Origin: Burkholderiales bacterium
GTDB lineage: Bacteria; Pseudomonadota; Gammaproteobacteria; Burkholderiales; SG8-41
Length of the DNA: 64,000 nt
NCBI GenBank assembly: GCA_036262035.1
Contig: DATAJS010000003.1
Coordinates: 217,400 to 281,399 of the forward strand
Reading direction: 5' to 3'
Shown one piece after another: positions 17,629 to 25,676 of this stretch (positions are counted from its first letter, which is position 1; each line of letters begins with the position of its first letter). A model generated the notes under the pieces. That model saw nothing but the letters and a program-made list of their open reading frames with translations, was not told where the DNA came from and did no database searches. Made by a program: the position numbers and the translations under genes.

Positions 17629-18699
17629 GTGAAGCAGCCGTACTTCGAGACGCCGCCCAAGATCACGGTCTCGATCACCGCCACGTGCAATCTCGATTGC
17701 GAGACGTGCTACGCCGACTGCAACCGGCGGCCGAAGCGCAAGGAGCTCACGACGCAGGAGTGGCTGGCCTTCATCGAGTACCTCGTCGAGAACGGCTTCA
17801 TCCAGATCTATTTCGAAGGCGGCGAGCCGCTGCACCGCCCCGATTTCGACACCCTCCTCCAAAGCTGCTGCCGCCGCATGATGACGCTCGTGCGCACGCA
17901 CGGGACGCTGATCGACCGTGCGCGCGCACGCAAGCTCAAACGCCTCGGCGTGGGACGGCTCTTCGTCGATCTCATGGGCGCGAGCGCGGGCGTGCACGAC
18001 GCCGCCGCGCGCACGCCGGGAAGCTTCGCCAGGTCGTGCGCGGGGGTGAGAAACGCGGTGGAGGCGGGCCTGCCGACCGACGTGGTCCTCATCCTCACGC
18101 GCCACAACGTCGACGAGCTCCAGGCGTATCTCGAGCTCGCCCACGCGCTCGGCGCGCAGCGCGCCGGCATCCTGAGGCTGTATCCGCTCGGACGCGCCAG
18201 GCACCGCTGGAGCGAGCTCGCGCTGTCCCTGGAAGAGCAGGAAGAAGCGCTCGCGGCCGTGCGCCCGCCGCCGGGCCTCGCCGTCATGCGATCGTGGCAT
18301 CCGAACGACGCGAACTGCTGCTGGCAGGCCGCCGCGGTCGATCCGTTCGGACGATCGATCGGCTGCATGTATCTGCGCGAGTACGTCGATTTCGGCGACG
18401 TGCGCGAAACCCCGTTTCTCGAAACCTGGCACGGCAACGCCCTGTACAAGGCGCTGCGTGCCGGCACCGTGGAGAGCTCGTGTGAGCATTGCGAAAGCAA
18501 CGAAGGCACGCGCGGCGGCTGCCGCTCGACGGCGTATGCGTTCACCGGTCGCTGGACTGCGCCCGACCCGTTCTGCAGCCACAGCAACGGCGGCATCGAC
18601 TTACGCGTTCTCCCGAAGCGGCTGCTACGCGGAGACGCCGAACCTGAAGCACCGCCCGATCCCGGAGATGGATCAGTACGCGGTGTTCACGCCCGATGA
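17629..18699 (+). CDS. radical SAM/SPASM protein
   Basis: Radical SAM enzyme with the cluster motif C20-NLD-C24-ET-C27 just after ITATCNL, the FEGGEPLHR SAM-contact motif, and a C-terminal SPASM region rich in cysteines (NCCWQAA, GCMYLRE, SCEHCES, RGGCRSTAY, DPFCSHSN). This layout is typical of enzymes that modify peptides or proteins. GTG 17629 follows GAGGGGGA. The last 30 residues (from about base 18600, LRVLPKRLLRGDAEP onward) look like out-of-frame translation, and the next domain (PqqD-like) continues in the +1 frame, so one fused protein split by a frameshift is possible. It is the first gene of a tight four-gene operon. Confidence 0.9.
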   Translation: MKQPYFETPPKITVSITATCNLDCETCYADCNRRPKRKELTTQEWLAFIEYLVENGFIQIYFEGGEPLHRPDFDTLLQSCCRRMMTLVRTHGTLIDRARARKLKRLGVGRLFVDLMGASAGVHDAAARTPGSFARSCAGVRNAVEAGLPTDVVLILTRHNVDELQAYLELAHALGAQRAGILRLYPLGRARHRWSELALSLEEQEEALAAVRPPPGLAVMRSWHPNDANCCWQAAAVDPFGRSIGCMYLREYVDFGDVRETPFLETWHGNALYKALRAGTVESSCEHCESNEGTRGGCRSTAYAFTGRWTAPDPFCSHSNGGIDLRVLPKRLLRGDAEPEAPPDPGDGSVRGVHAR

Positions 18700-18898
18700 G
18701 CCGAACATCCATTTCCTGAACGACGCCGCGCGCCTGGTGCTCCTGCTCTGCGACGGCCGCAGCGGGCGCGAGCTGGAGCAAGGCTATTGCGCGGCCATGG
18801 GGCCGCTGATCGGCCGCGCCGCTGCCGCGGCGGAGCTGCGGCGCACGCTGGAAGACCTGCACCGCAAAGGGATCGTCCGCAACACCCAACGCAACTGA
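18536..18898 (+). CDS. PqqD-like peptide-binding (RRE) domain protein
   Basis: The frame encodes TPNLKHRPIPEMDQYAVFTP, then EPNIHFLNDAARLVLLLCDG and a helical end (AELRRTLEDLHRKGIVRN). This is the PqqD/RiPP-recognition-element pattern, a small winged-helix domain that binds the leader peptide and presents it to a radical SAM partner. The domain needs residues upstream of the only convincing internal ATG (18668), yet the first 22 residues after ATG 18536 read like a shadow of the radical SAM gene. So either translation starts at 18536 inside the previous gene, or the domain was originally fused to the radical SAM protein and is reached by a +1 shift near 18600. The domain call is solid, the start is not. 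Confidence 0.7.
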   Translation: MRSPVAGLRPTRSAATATAASTYAFSRSGCYAETPNLKHRPIPEMDQYAVFTPDEPNIHFLNDAARLVLLLCDGRSGRELEQGYCAAMGPLIGRAAAAAELRRTLEDLHRKGIVRNTQRN

Positions 18899-18926
18899 CA
18901 TCGACACTCAGGGGAGATCGTACGAC

Positions 18927-19517
18927 ATGGCGACCAAGACCCGAACGAACGAGCGCGCGAACGGCTACGCGACGGCGCACGAGCCCGCGAGCGTGGAAAC
19001 GTTTCTGCCGGAAATTCGCTCCGACGTGAAATGGCGGATGACGAAAGGCGCGAAAAAACCGTTCGCCGTACCGAACACCGTAGCGCCGGTGCTCGCAGTG
19101 TGGAATTTCGGCGTGCCGTTCGGCGAGATGGACAGCCTGCACCTGTGGCTGCGTGCGAACGAGATCGCGCTCGCCGGCCAGCTCACCGATGCGATGAAAG
19201 GCGCCAAGGACAAGGTTTACTACCGCGGCACGTACCTGAACGTCGACGCCGGCTCGCCCATGTACCAGACGTGGTGGGAGTACAGCTCCGACGAGGCGCT
19301 GGAGACCGAATCGCCGTGGACGAAGAACAAGATTCCGCGCAACCTGCGCGATCTGATCGTGCAGCTCCGCGCGTTCTGGGTGAGGGACCCCGGGCGCTCC
19401 GAGTCGCGGTTCGGCCTCGCCTCGAATTACGCCAACCTGAAGGACATGAAGGAGAACCCGTTCATGCTCCAGGTGACGGTCGACGCGGCGGCGGCCGTCG
19501 CGAAGCGGCGCGGCTGA
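18927..19517 (+). CDS. Trp-rich protein of unknown family in the radical SAM operon
   Basis: 196 residues that I do not recognise. ATG 18927 has GGGGAG 12-17 nt upstream. The N-terminal 35 residues are polar and disordered-looking (MATKTRTNERANGYATAHEP). The rest is rich in Trp (KWRM, VWNFG, LWLRANE, YQTWWEYS, ESPWTKN, AFWVRD), with no cysteine, no signal peptide and no membrane segment. It lies 28 bases after the PqqD-like gene and 17 bases before the metalloprotease gene. The operon position allows it to be the target of the radical SAM enzyme or a structural partner. The length is well above that of usual RiPP precursors. Function unknown. Confidence 0.7.
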   Translation: MATKTRTNERANGYATAHEPASVETFLPEIRSDVKWRMTKGAKKPFAVPNTVAPVLAVWNFGVPFGEMDSLHLWLRANEIALAGQLTDAMKGAKDKVYYRGTYLNVDAGSPMYQTWWEYSSDEALETESPWTKNKIPRNLRDLIVQLRAFWVRDPGRSESRFGLASNYANLKDMKENPFMLQVTVDAAAAVAKRRG

Positions 19518-19534
19518 GAGCGCGCCGCTACACC

Positions 19535-20254
19535 ATGGCGGGCTTCCGGATCGAGTGGGATTTCCACAAGCTCGGGCTGTCGGACGACGAGCTCGACCTG
19601 CGCTTCGGCGATGCCGCGAGGCGCTGGTCGAACCTCATCACCGGTTTTCCGAAGAACGATCGCGGCAAACCGGCGTTGAAGTCGCTGAAGATCCGCGTCG
19701 AGATGGCGGATCTCAACGCGGGCAGGAAGAAAAAGGACGACCTGACGCTCGGCCACACCGAGGTGACCGAGTCGCTGCCCAAGGCCGCCGGCCGCGCGGC
19801 GGGCATTCCGACCCGCGCGCTCATGCAGCTCGACAGGAAGCAGTTCCGCACCGCGGTCGAGGATCGTCCCGAGGTCGTGCGCGACCTCATCGCCCACGAG
19901 GTCGGTCACGCGCTCGGTTTCGGCTCGTGCGCGCCGTGCACGCGCCTCATCGAGGATCGGGGACGCAACCGGTTCTTCTTCATCGGCCGCTACGCGATGA
20001 AAGAATACGCGGCGATCGGGGGCAAAGGCGCGGTGCCCCTGGAATCGAGCGGAAACTCGGCGACCGTCGGCAAGCACTGGGACGAGAGCACGCGCGACAA
20101 GAGCCGTCTCGGCCGGATCATGGTGTACGAGCTGATGTCCGGAAACTTCGACTCGGGCGACAACCGGCTCACGCGGCTCACCGCCGCGGCGATGCGCGAC
20201 CTGGGCTACGAAGTCGACATGGACGGCGCGGACAGCTATCGCGACGCCGATTAG
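19535..20254 (+). CDS. zinc metalloprotease with HExxHxxGF motif
   Basis: 239 residues. The zincin motif HEVGHALGFGS starts at residue 121. The following CAPCTRLIEDRG and, after 60-odd residues, RIMVYELMSGNFDSGDNRLTRLTAAAMRDLGYEVD resemble the Met-turn and C-terminal helix of matrixin/leishmanolysin-like (metzincin) proteases. In place of the third His of true metzincins there is GFGS, so the third ligand must come from elsewhere. No signal peptide, so cytoplasmic action is likely. As the last gene of the radical SAM/PqqD operon it is a candidate for leader or product cleavage (inference). Confidence 0.8.
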   Translation: MAGFRIEWDFHKLGLSDDELDLRFGDAARRWSNLITGFPKNDRGKPALKSLKIRVEMADLNAGRKKKDDLTLGHTEVTESLPKAAGRAAGIPTRALMQLDRKQFRTAVEDRPEVVRDLIAHEVGHALGFGSCAPCTRLIEDRGRNRFFFIGRYAMKEYAAIGGKGAVPLESSGNSATVGKHWDESTRDKSRLGRIMVYELMSGNFDSGDNRLTRLTAAAMRDLGYEVDMDGADSYRDAD

Positions 20255-20263
20255 TCGTACTGT

Positions 20264-20378
20264 GTCATCGCGAGGCTCGCACAGCGAGCCGTGGCGGATC
20301 GCGTGGCGCACGAGCCGTCCCGAGCCCTCGGGATTGCTTCGTCGCCGCGCGAGCGGCTCCTCGCAATGACACAGTAGG
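20264..20378. repeat. REP-like palindromic repeat, copy 3
   Basis: GTCATCGCGAGGCTCGCACAGCGAGC and, at the far end, GGATTGCTTCGTCGCCGCGC then CTCCTCGCAATGACAC form inverted arms, the same family as at 4079. It separates the convergent metalloprotease and cyclase genes. Confidence 0.8.
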
Positions 20379-20383
20379 ATTAG

Positions 20384-23300
20384 TCAGCGCAGCGCCAGCA
20401 GCCGCATCGCGTTCTTCACGTCGGGCGTCTCCAAACCCTGATCGAATCCGCTGAGCGCATCCTGCACGAGGCCGCGGCATTCGTCGTGACGCCCCTGCCG
20501 CTGTCGTAGCTCGGCGAGGCTCACCGCCGAGCGCAGCGCCAGCGACTGCGCGCCCTGTCTCTTCGCGATCGCGAGCGCTTCCGAGAAGCACGCGGCGGCC
20601 GCGGCTTCGTCGGCGTCGCGCGCGAGCACGAGCTCGCCCTTGAGGCGATGGATCTCGGCGGCGCAGAAATAGCCGTCGCCGAGCTGCGGGCTCTCCAGCG
20701 CGCGCAGCGTGCAGTCGAGCGCTTCCTTCGTTCTGCCCGCTCTGGAATAAGTCTCGCCGAGCAGCGCCAGCGACGACGGCACGAAGAGGAGCGCGCCGGT
20801 ATCGCGGTACATGTCGAGCCCCGCCTGCATCTTCGCCACGCCGTCTTCGAGCGCCCCACCCGCGGCGAGCGCCCAGCCTTCGAGCACCGAGCCCCAGGCG
20901 ATCCAGTACGGGAAGTCGTGCTCGTGGGCGAGCGCCACGACCTCGGTCGCCAGCGCGAGCGTCGGCTCGCGCTCGCCGCGGCACTGGTGCACCGCCGCCG
21001 ACATGCACAGCGCGTAGGCGAGCGTGAGCGGCCAGCCGAGCGCGCGCGCCTCCCTGAGACTGGCGCGGCTGTGCTCGATCGCGTCGTCGGGCGCGCCGGC
21101 GTACCACTCCACCAGCGCGCTGTTCACCGCGCCGATCACCCACGGATGCGCGCCATGGACGCGGGCATGCTCGTGGGCTGGGAGCTGCTGCGCCAGCGCG
21201 AGCGCCTGCGCGAGATGGCGCCGGCCGCCCGCGAGCTCGCCCTGGCAGAAGAGACACCAGCCGAGCCTGCGGTGCGCCTGCGACAGCCACACGCGATCGT
21301 CGCGGCGCTGCGCGAGATCGAGCAGGCGCTGAGAGAGACCGCGCGCGGTCGCGAGCGGCCCGCGCACCTGGTAGAACGACGCGAGCCCGGAGAGCGCGGT
21401 GAAGAGACCGCCTTCGTCGCCGCTCTCCTCGCACAGCGCGACGGCGCGGTCGTAGGTCTGCTCGACCTCGGTGGACGCGTAGCCGCGCGTCGCGCTGAGC
21501 GCCGGACCGAGCGAGAGCAGGCATTCCGCCTCGCGTCCGGCGCGATCGGCGCCCGGCGGCAGCGCCGCGATCTGCGACAGCGCGCGCTGAAGGTGCGCCA
21601 CCGCTTCGGTGTCGGCCGACGCATCGAGCGCGCGCTTGCCCGCTTGCTGCCAGTAACGGATCGCCTGTTCGACCAGGCCGCCCTGCTCGCAGTGCTGCGC
21701 GGCGAGCTCGGGATGGGCGCGCACGATCTCGGGAAAGCCGTCGATGAGCGCGCTCGCGGTCGCACGGTGGTACTCGGCGCGCTTGGTTCGCAGCAGCGAC
21801 TGGTACGCGGCGTCCTGGATGAGCGCGTGCTTGAAGCTGTAGCTCGCATTCGGCGCCGCGCCGCGCTGATACAGGAGCTCGGCGTCGACGAGGCCGCGCA
21901 GCGCCTCCTTGAGCTCCGCCTCGCCGAGCTGCGAGACCGTCTGCACCAGCCGATAGCTGAACTCGCGCCCGATCACCGCAGCGAGCTGTGCGACCGCCTT
22001 CGCCGGGCCGAGGCGGTCGAGGCGCGCGACGAGCGAGCCGCGCAGCGTCGCCGGTATCGATCCGGTCGGCAGGGCTTCGACCGCCTGCTGCTGCGCGAGC
22101 GTGCCGGCTTCGACGACCATCTTGGTCAGCTCTTCGAGGAAGAGCGGCACGCCGTCGGTGCGCGCGATCACCTGGTCGAGCAGTTGCGGCGGAAGCTCGC
22201 GGCGCTGCACGAGGTGGCGGACGAGCTCGCGCGCATCGGCGCCCGACAGCCGCGTGAGCGTCATGTGATTGACGAGCGAGCGGTTCGACCACGGCGGCGC
22301 GAAGCCGGGGCGGAAGGTCGCGAGCAGCAGCATCGGTACCGACGGCAGCTGGTCGACGATCATCGTGATGAGCTCGAGCGTCGACGCGTCGGCCCAGTGC
22401 AGGTCCTCGACGATGAGCGCGAGCGGTCGTGCGCTCGCCTCGGCGAGCAGCCATGCGAGCAGGCACTCGAGCAGCCGGTCGCGCTGCTGGCGTGGCGTGA
22501 GATCCGGTTTCGGCGTGTCGGGCGCCGCGAGCGACATGAGCGACGCGAGCAGCGGCAACGCGTCGGGATCGCCGAGGGCGCGCGTCGCGAACGCCTGCTC
22601 GAGCTTGCGCAGCCCGGCACGTGCGTCCGCCGGGTTCAGCCGAAGCTCGCGCTGGAGCAGGTCGGTGACGGGATACAGCGCGGTGTTCGAGAACTGCGGC
22701 ATGCAGTGCGTGACCAGCGTCGTCCCGCCGGCTTCGGCGATGCCGGTGAGGAACGCGTGCAGCAGCCGCGATTTGCCGATGCCGGGATCGCCGCTGATGA
22801 GCTGGGCGCGGCCGGGGCCGTCCTGCACGCCGTCCCACTGCTTCGACAGGAAAGCGAGCTCTTCGGCGCGGCCGAGCAGCGGCGATCCGCTGCGCGTCTG
22901 GAAGAGCGCTGCGTGGCGCCAGTCCCGGCGCTCGCCGATCACCCGGAAGACGGTGAGCGGCTCCTCGATGCCCTTCGCCGCGATCTCCCGTCCGGGCTCG
23001 CAGTCGAAGACGTGATCGACGAGGTCGTGGGTGACGCGGCCGATCAGGACCTCGCCGGGACCGGCCGCGTCGCGGATGCGCGCGGCGATGTTCGGCGCTT
23101 CCCCGGTGACCGCGGACTCGCGCGCGGCATGCTCGCCGAGCTCGCCGATGACCACTTCGCCGGTCGCGATGCCGATGTGCACTTCGATCGTGGGCCCGAG
23201 GCGCTTCTCGACCGCTTCGGACACCTGCGCGGTTGCGTCGAGCACGGCGAGGCCCGCGCTGACCGCGCGCACCGCGTCGTCCTCGTGCGCGTTCGGATAG

Positions 23301-23701
23301 CCGAAGTAGGCGAGCAGGCCGTCGCCGAGCAGCCGCGCGACGCAGCCTTCGACGCGCTCGATCTCCTTTGTCCACAGCGCGAAGCAGTGGTCGACGATCT
23401 CGCGCAGGTCTTCCGCGTCCACGCGCCGCGACAGCGCGGTCGAGCCGACGAGATCGCAGTACATGATGGCGATCTGGCGGCGCTCGGGCTGCGGCGCAGT
23501 CGTGTAAGAAGAAGTGGGTTGGAGCGCCGCTGCCGGAGGCGGCTCAGTCGCGATGAGCGCCGTGCCGCACCCGCCGCAGTAGCGATGGCCGGGCGGATTG
23601 ACGAAGCCGCAAGGGCAGGTGATCCCGAGCGCCTTGCCGCAGCCGCCGCAGAACTTCGCATCTCGTGCCGCGATCTCGAATCCGCAATACGGACAGTGCA
23701 T
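20384..23701 (-). CDS. class III adenylate/guanylate cyclase with AAA ATPase and TPR region
   Basis: A 1105-residue cytoplasmic signalling protein. Residues 1-60 hold two zinc ribbons (CPYCGFEI, FCGGCGKAL, CGFVNPPGHRYCGGCG). Residues about 80-270 are a class III cyclase domain with both metal aspartates (MYCDLVGST and LGDGLLAYFG) and GEAPNIAARI. Then comes an AAA_16-type ATPase with Walker A GDPGIGKSRLL and Walker B-like LALIVEDLHWADAST, followed by a long TPR-type helical repeat to the end. ATG 23701 is where the zinc ribbon begins, and the frame upstream is a shadow. Proteins of this kind are common in soil bacteria and the inputs are unknown. It lies 38 bases downstream of the NnrU-like gene. 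Confidence 0.9.
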   Translation of the reverse strand: MHCPYCGFEIAARDAKFCGGCGKALGITCPCGFVNPPGHRYCGGCGTALIATEPPPAAALQPTSSYTTAPQPERRQIAIMYCDLVGSTALSRRVDAEDLREIVDHCFALWTKEIERVEGCVARLLGDGLLAYFGYPNAHEDDAVRAVSAGLAVLDATAQVSEAVEKRLGPTIEVHIGIATGEVVIGELGEHAARESAVTGEAPNIAARIRDAAGPGEVLIGRVTHDLVDHVFDCEPGREIAAKGIEEPLTVFRVIGERRDWRHAALFQTRSGSPLLGRAEELAFLSKQWDGVQDGPGRAQLISGDPGIGKSRLLHAFLTGIAEAGGTTLVTHCMPQFSNTALYPVTDLLQRELRLNPADARAGLRKLEQAFATRALGDPDALPLLASLMSLAAPDTPKPDLTPRQQRDRLLECLLAWLLAEASARPLALIVEDLHWADASTLELITMIVDQLPSVPMLLLATFRPGFAPPWSNRSLVNHMTLTRLSGADARELVRHLVQRRELPPQLLDQVIARTDGVPLFLEELTKMVVEAGTLAQQQAVEALPTGSIPATLRGSLVARLDRLGPAKAVAQLAAVIGREFSYRLVQTVSQLGEAELKEALRGLVDAELLYQRGAAPNASYSFKHALIQDAAYQSLLRTKRAEYHRATASALIDGFPEIVRAHPELAAQHCEQGGLVEQAIRYWQQAGKRALDASADTEAVAHLQRALSQIAALPPGADRAGREAECLLSLGPALSATRGYASTEVEQTYDRAVALCEESGDEGGLFTALSGLASFYQVRGPLATARGLSQRLLDLAQRRDDRVWLSQAHRRLGWCLFCQGELAGGRRHLAQALALAQQLPAHEHARVHGAHPWVIGAVNSALVEWYAGAPDDAIEHSRASLREARALGWPLTLAYALCMSAAVHQCRGEREPTLALATEVVALAHEHDFPYWIAWGSVLEGWALAAGGALEDGVAKMQAGLDMYRDTGALLFVPSSLALLGETYSRAGRTKEALDCTLRALESPQLGDGYFCAAEIHRLKGELVLARDADEAAAAACFSEALAIAKRQGAQSLALRSAVSLAELRQRQGRHDECRGLVQDALSGFDQGLETPDVKNAMRLLALR

Positions 23702-23739
23702 GCCGCGCCAATAGCCTGAAGCGTCGGGCGATGATAACG

Positions 23740-24297
23740 CTATATGACGGGCCCGGTTCCGAAGAGCGCCGGGTGCACGCGCATCGTCACGTACGCGAGC
23801 GCGACACCGCCGGCGATCGCCATGACGTCGTACTTCCACGCGGGGACGAAGGCTTTGACGGCACGACGCCGGATCGCCGAGGCGAGCGCGACGACCGAAT
23901 ACGCGGCGAAGCTGCCGAAGAGCACCGTGCCGGTGAGATCGCCGTTCGCCAGCAGATGGGTGAGCGACCAGATCAGCAGCCCGAGCAGCATCGGGTGCCT
24001 GAGCCCGCTGCGCACGTGGCCCCGCATGTTGGCTGCGGCGAAGAGAACGAAAGCGAGGGTGACCGCGAGCGGCGCCGCGCTGCGTGCCGTGGCCCACGGT
24101 GTGAAGATCTGCACGCGGTCGGGACGCAGGTGATAGCCGACCATGATGAGGATGAGGCCGACCGCCGCGACGGCCGCGAACAGGCCGCGATAAGGCTTGT
24201 CGCCGAGGCGCGCGACGAGCCGCGCGCGCAAAGCCGTCGCCACCGGCACCAGGTGTATGCCGATGAAAAGCACCAGGCCGACGATCATGAGGGTCAT
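23740..24297 (-). CDS. NnrU-family integral membrane protein
   Basis: 185 residues with five or six hydrophobic segments. It has the family features MTLMIVGLVLFIGIHLVPV, GDKPYRGLFAAVAAVGL and HVRSGLRHPMLLGLLIWSLTHLLANGD. NnrU proteins appear with denitrification genes in some bacteria and with carotenoid or isoprenoid enzymes (15-cis-zeta-carotene isomerase relatives) in others. No such genes are near, so the role is open. It is divergent from the Bug-like gene at 24351 and probably cotranscribed with the cyclase gene downstream. Confidence 0.85.
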   Translation of the reverse strand: MTLMIVGLVLFIGIHLVPVATALRARLVARLGDKPYRGLFAAVAAVGLILIMVGYHLRPDRVQIFTPWATARSAAPLAVTLAFVLFAAANMRGHVRSGLRHPMLLGLLIWSLTHLLANGDLTGTVLFGSFAAYSVVALASAIRRRAVKAFVPAWKYDVMAIAGGVALAYVTMRVHPALFGTGPVI

Positions 24298-24350
24298 ACG
24301 GGTGTCCTCAGGCGTTGTGAATTCCGGCGCACACGCCGTATGGTAGCGCG

Positions 24351-25268
24351 GTGAAAACCGTCCGATCGGTGTTCGTGCTGGCGACGCTGCTGCAATCGTG
24401 CGCTTACGCGGCGACGGCCTCGCGCGAGCTCGTGCATCCGTTTCCGCCGGGCGGCCCGGCGGAAGTCGTCGGCGCGACGCGGGCGAGCCGTACGCTGCGT
24501 GCGATGCAGCGCTACGCCGCACCCGCGTTCACCGACGTGCTCGCGATGCACGTCGCGCAAACGCTGCGGGAGGACCGTTCCGAGCCGGTTACGGTGACGC
24601 GGCAGCACAGGCGCGGCGGCAGCGCGGCGGCTCTGGCCGTCGCCAGCTCGCCGCCGGACGGCCGCACTCTGCTGCTCGCGACGGTGCCGGCGACGCCGGT
24701 GCGCGCTCAGGCGGGCATACCGGAGCGGGTGGAGCGGATCGCGGCCGTCGGCCGGATGCCGTATGTGTGGGTGTCGCAGAGCGGGACGCACGATCTCGCG
24801 GGGTTGCTGCGTGGAGGCACGACGCGATTGCTCGTCGGCCATCCGGGGGAGCGCACGGCCGCGTACCGGCCCCTCGCGCGCCTGCGCTCGGATCCGGTGA
24901 TCGCGCTCGAGCCCGTCGCCTACAACGGCGGCATCGCCGCGCTCAATGCGCTCGCGGGGGCACAGGTGGCCGCGGCGCTGGTGCCGCTCCCGGCGGTGCT
25001 GCCTTATGCGTCGGGACAGATCCGCTTCCTCGCGATCGCCGACCGGGAGCGCTATGCGAGCCTCCCCGACGTACCGACGACGCGCGAAGCGGGTCTACAG
25101 GATGCGGAAGCGGTCGTCGCTTTCGCGGTATTCGCGCCGCCGGCCACGCCGGCGGCGCTCGTACGTCCCGTCGCCGCCGCGTTGTCACGCGTGGCCGAAA
25201 CGCCGGGGGCGCGAGCGCTCTTTCTCGATTACGGCGTGCGCCTGGAATACAGCGCAGCCGGCCGTTAG
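24351..25268 (+). CDS. divergent Bug-family substrate-binding protein
   Basis: GTG start, 305 residues. A signal peptide (to about residue 22, LQSCAYAATAS) precedes HPFPPGGPAEVVG, the family opening. This is followed by an insert of about 20 residues (ATRASRTLRAMQRYAAPAFT) before DVLAMHVAQTLRED, where normal Bug proteins continue directly. Later blocks are recognisable: ASSPPDGRTLLLATV, PLPAVLPYASGQIRFLAI, LPDVPTTREAGL and FAVFAPPATPAALV. The sequence is more divergent than the other Bug proteins in this window. Its end overlaps the convergent YCII gene by 4 bases. Ligand unknown. Confidence 0.75.
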   Translation: MKTVRSVFVLATLLQSCAYAATASRELVHPFPPGGPAEVVGATRASRTLRAMQRYAAPAFTDVLAMHVAQTLREDRSEPVTVTRQHRRGGSAAALAVASSPPDGRTLLLATVPATPVRAQAGIPERVERIAAVGRMPYVWVSQSGTHDLAGLLRGGTTRLLVGHPGERTAAYRPLARLRSDPVIALEPVAYNGGIAALNALAGAQVAAALVPLPAVLPYASGQIRFLAIADRERYASLPDVPTTREAGLQDAEAVVAFAVFAPPATPAALVRPVAAALSRVAETPGARALFLDYGVRLEYSAAGR

Positions 25269-25666
25269 CCCATGGCGGCCGTGCGCTCGCGCTCGTTGAA
25301 CGCGGCGCCGGGCGTGGTGGAAAAGTCCAGCGGGCGCACTTCGATCGTGCCGCCGACCGGCAGCGTCGGGATGCGCGCGGCGAGCGCCAGCGCTTCGTCG
25401 AGGTCCTGGCACTCGACGACGTGATAGCCGCCGAGCTGCTCGCGCGTCTCGGCGTAAGGCCCGTCGGTGATGAACGGCTTGCCGTTCTTCACCCGCACGG
25501 TGGTCGAAGCCGCGCTGGGCTTGAGCTTGCCCCCGGCGAGGTACTGGCCTTGGGCGGTCAGGGCGTCCACCCACGCGCCGTAGTCGCGCATGACGCGATC
25601 GCGCGCCTCGCCCGGAATCGCGTTCCACGCCTGCTCTTCGAAACAGCACATGAAGAGGTATTGCAT
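25265..25666 (-). CDS. YCII-related (DGPF) domain protein
   Basis: 133 residues, single YCII/DGPF domain: MQYLFMCCFEEQAW start, GGKLKPSAASTTVRVKNGK, the signature ITDGPYAETREQLGGYHVVE and the C-terminal IPTLPVGGTIEVRPL. DGPF proteins are the regular companions of ECF42 sigma factors, and one such factor lies 3 kb upstream in this cluster. It follows the VOC gene by 10 bases. Function is not established; a dimeric alpha-beta barrel with a possible catalytic His/Asp has been suggested for YciI-type proteins. Confidence 0.88.
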   Translation of the reverse strand: MQYLFMCCFEEQAWNAIPGEARDRVMRDYGAWVDALTAQGQYLAGGKLKPSAASTTVRVKNGKPFITDGPYAETREQLGGYHVVECQDLDEALALAARIPTLPVGGTIEVRPLDFSTTPGAAFNERERTAAMG

Positions 25667-25676
25667 CGCGATCTCC

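Noticed and set aside
20265..23375. 1036-codon frame overlapping the cyclase gene
   Set aside because: Arg/Ala-rich shadow of the cyclase-ATPase in another frame, no domains, no start context.
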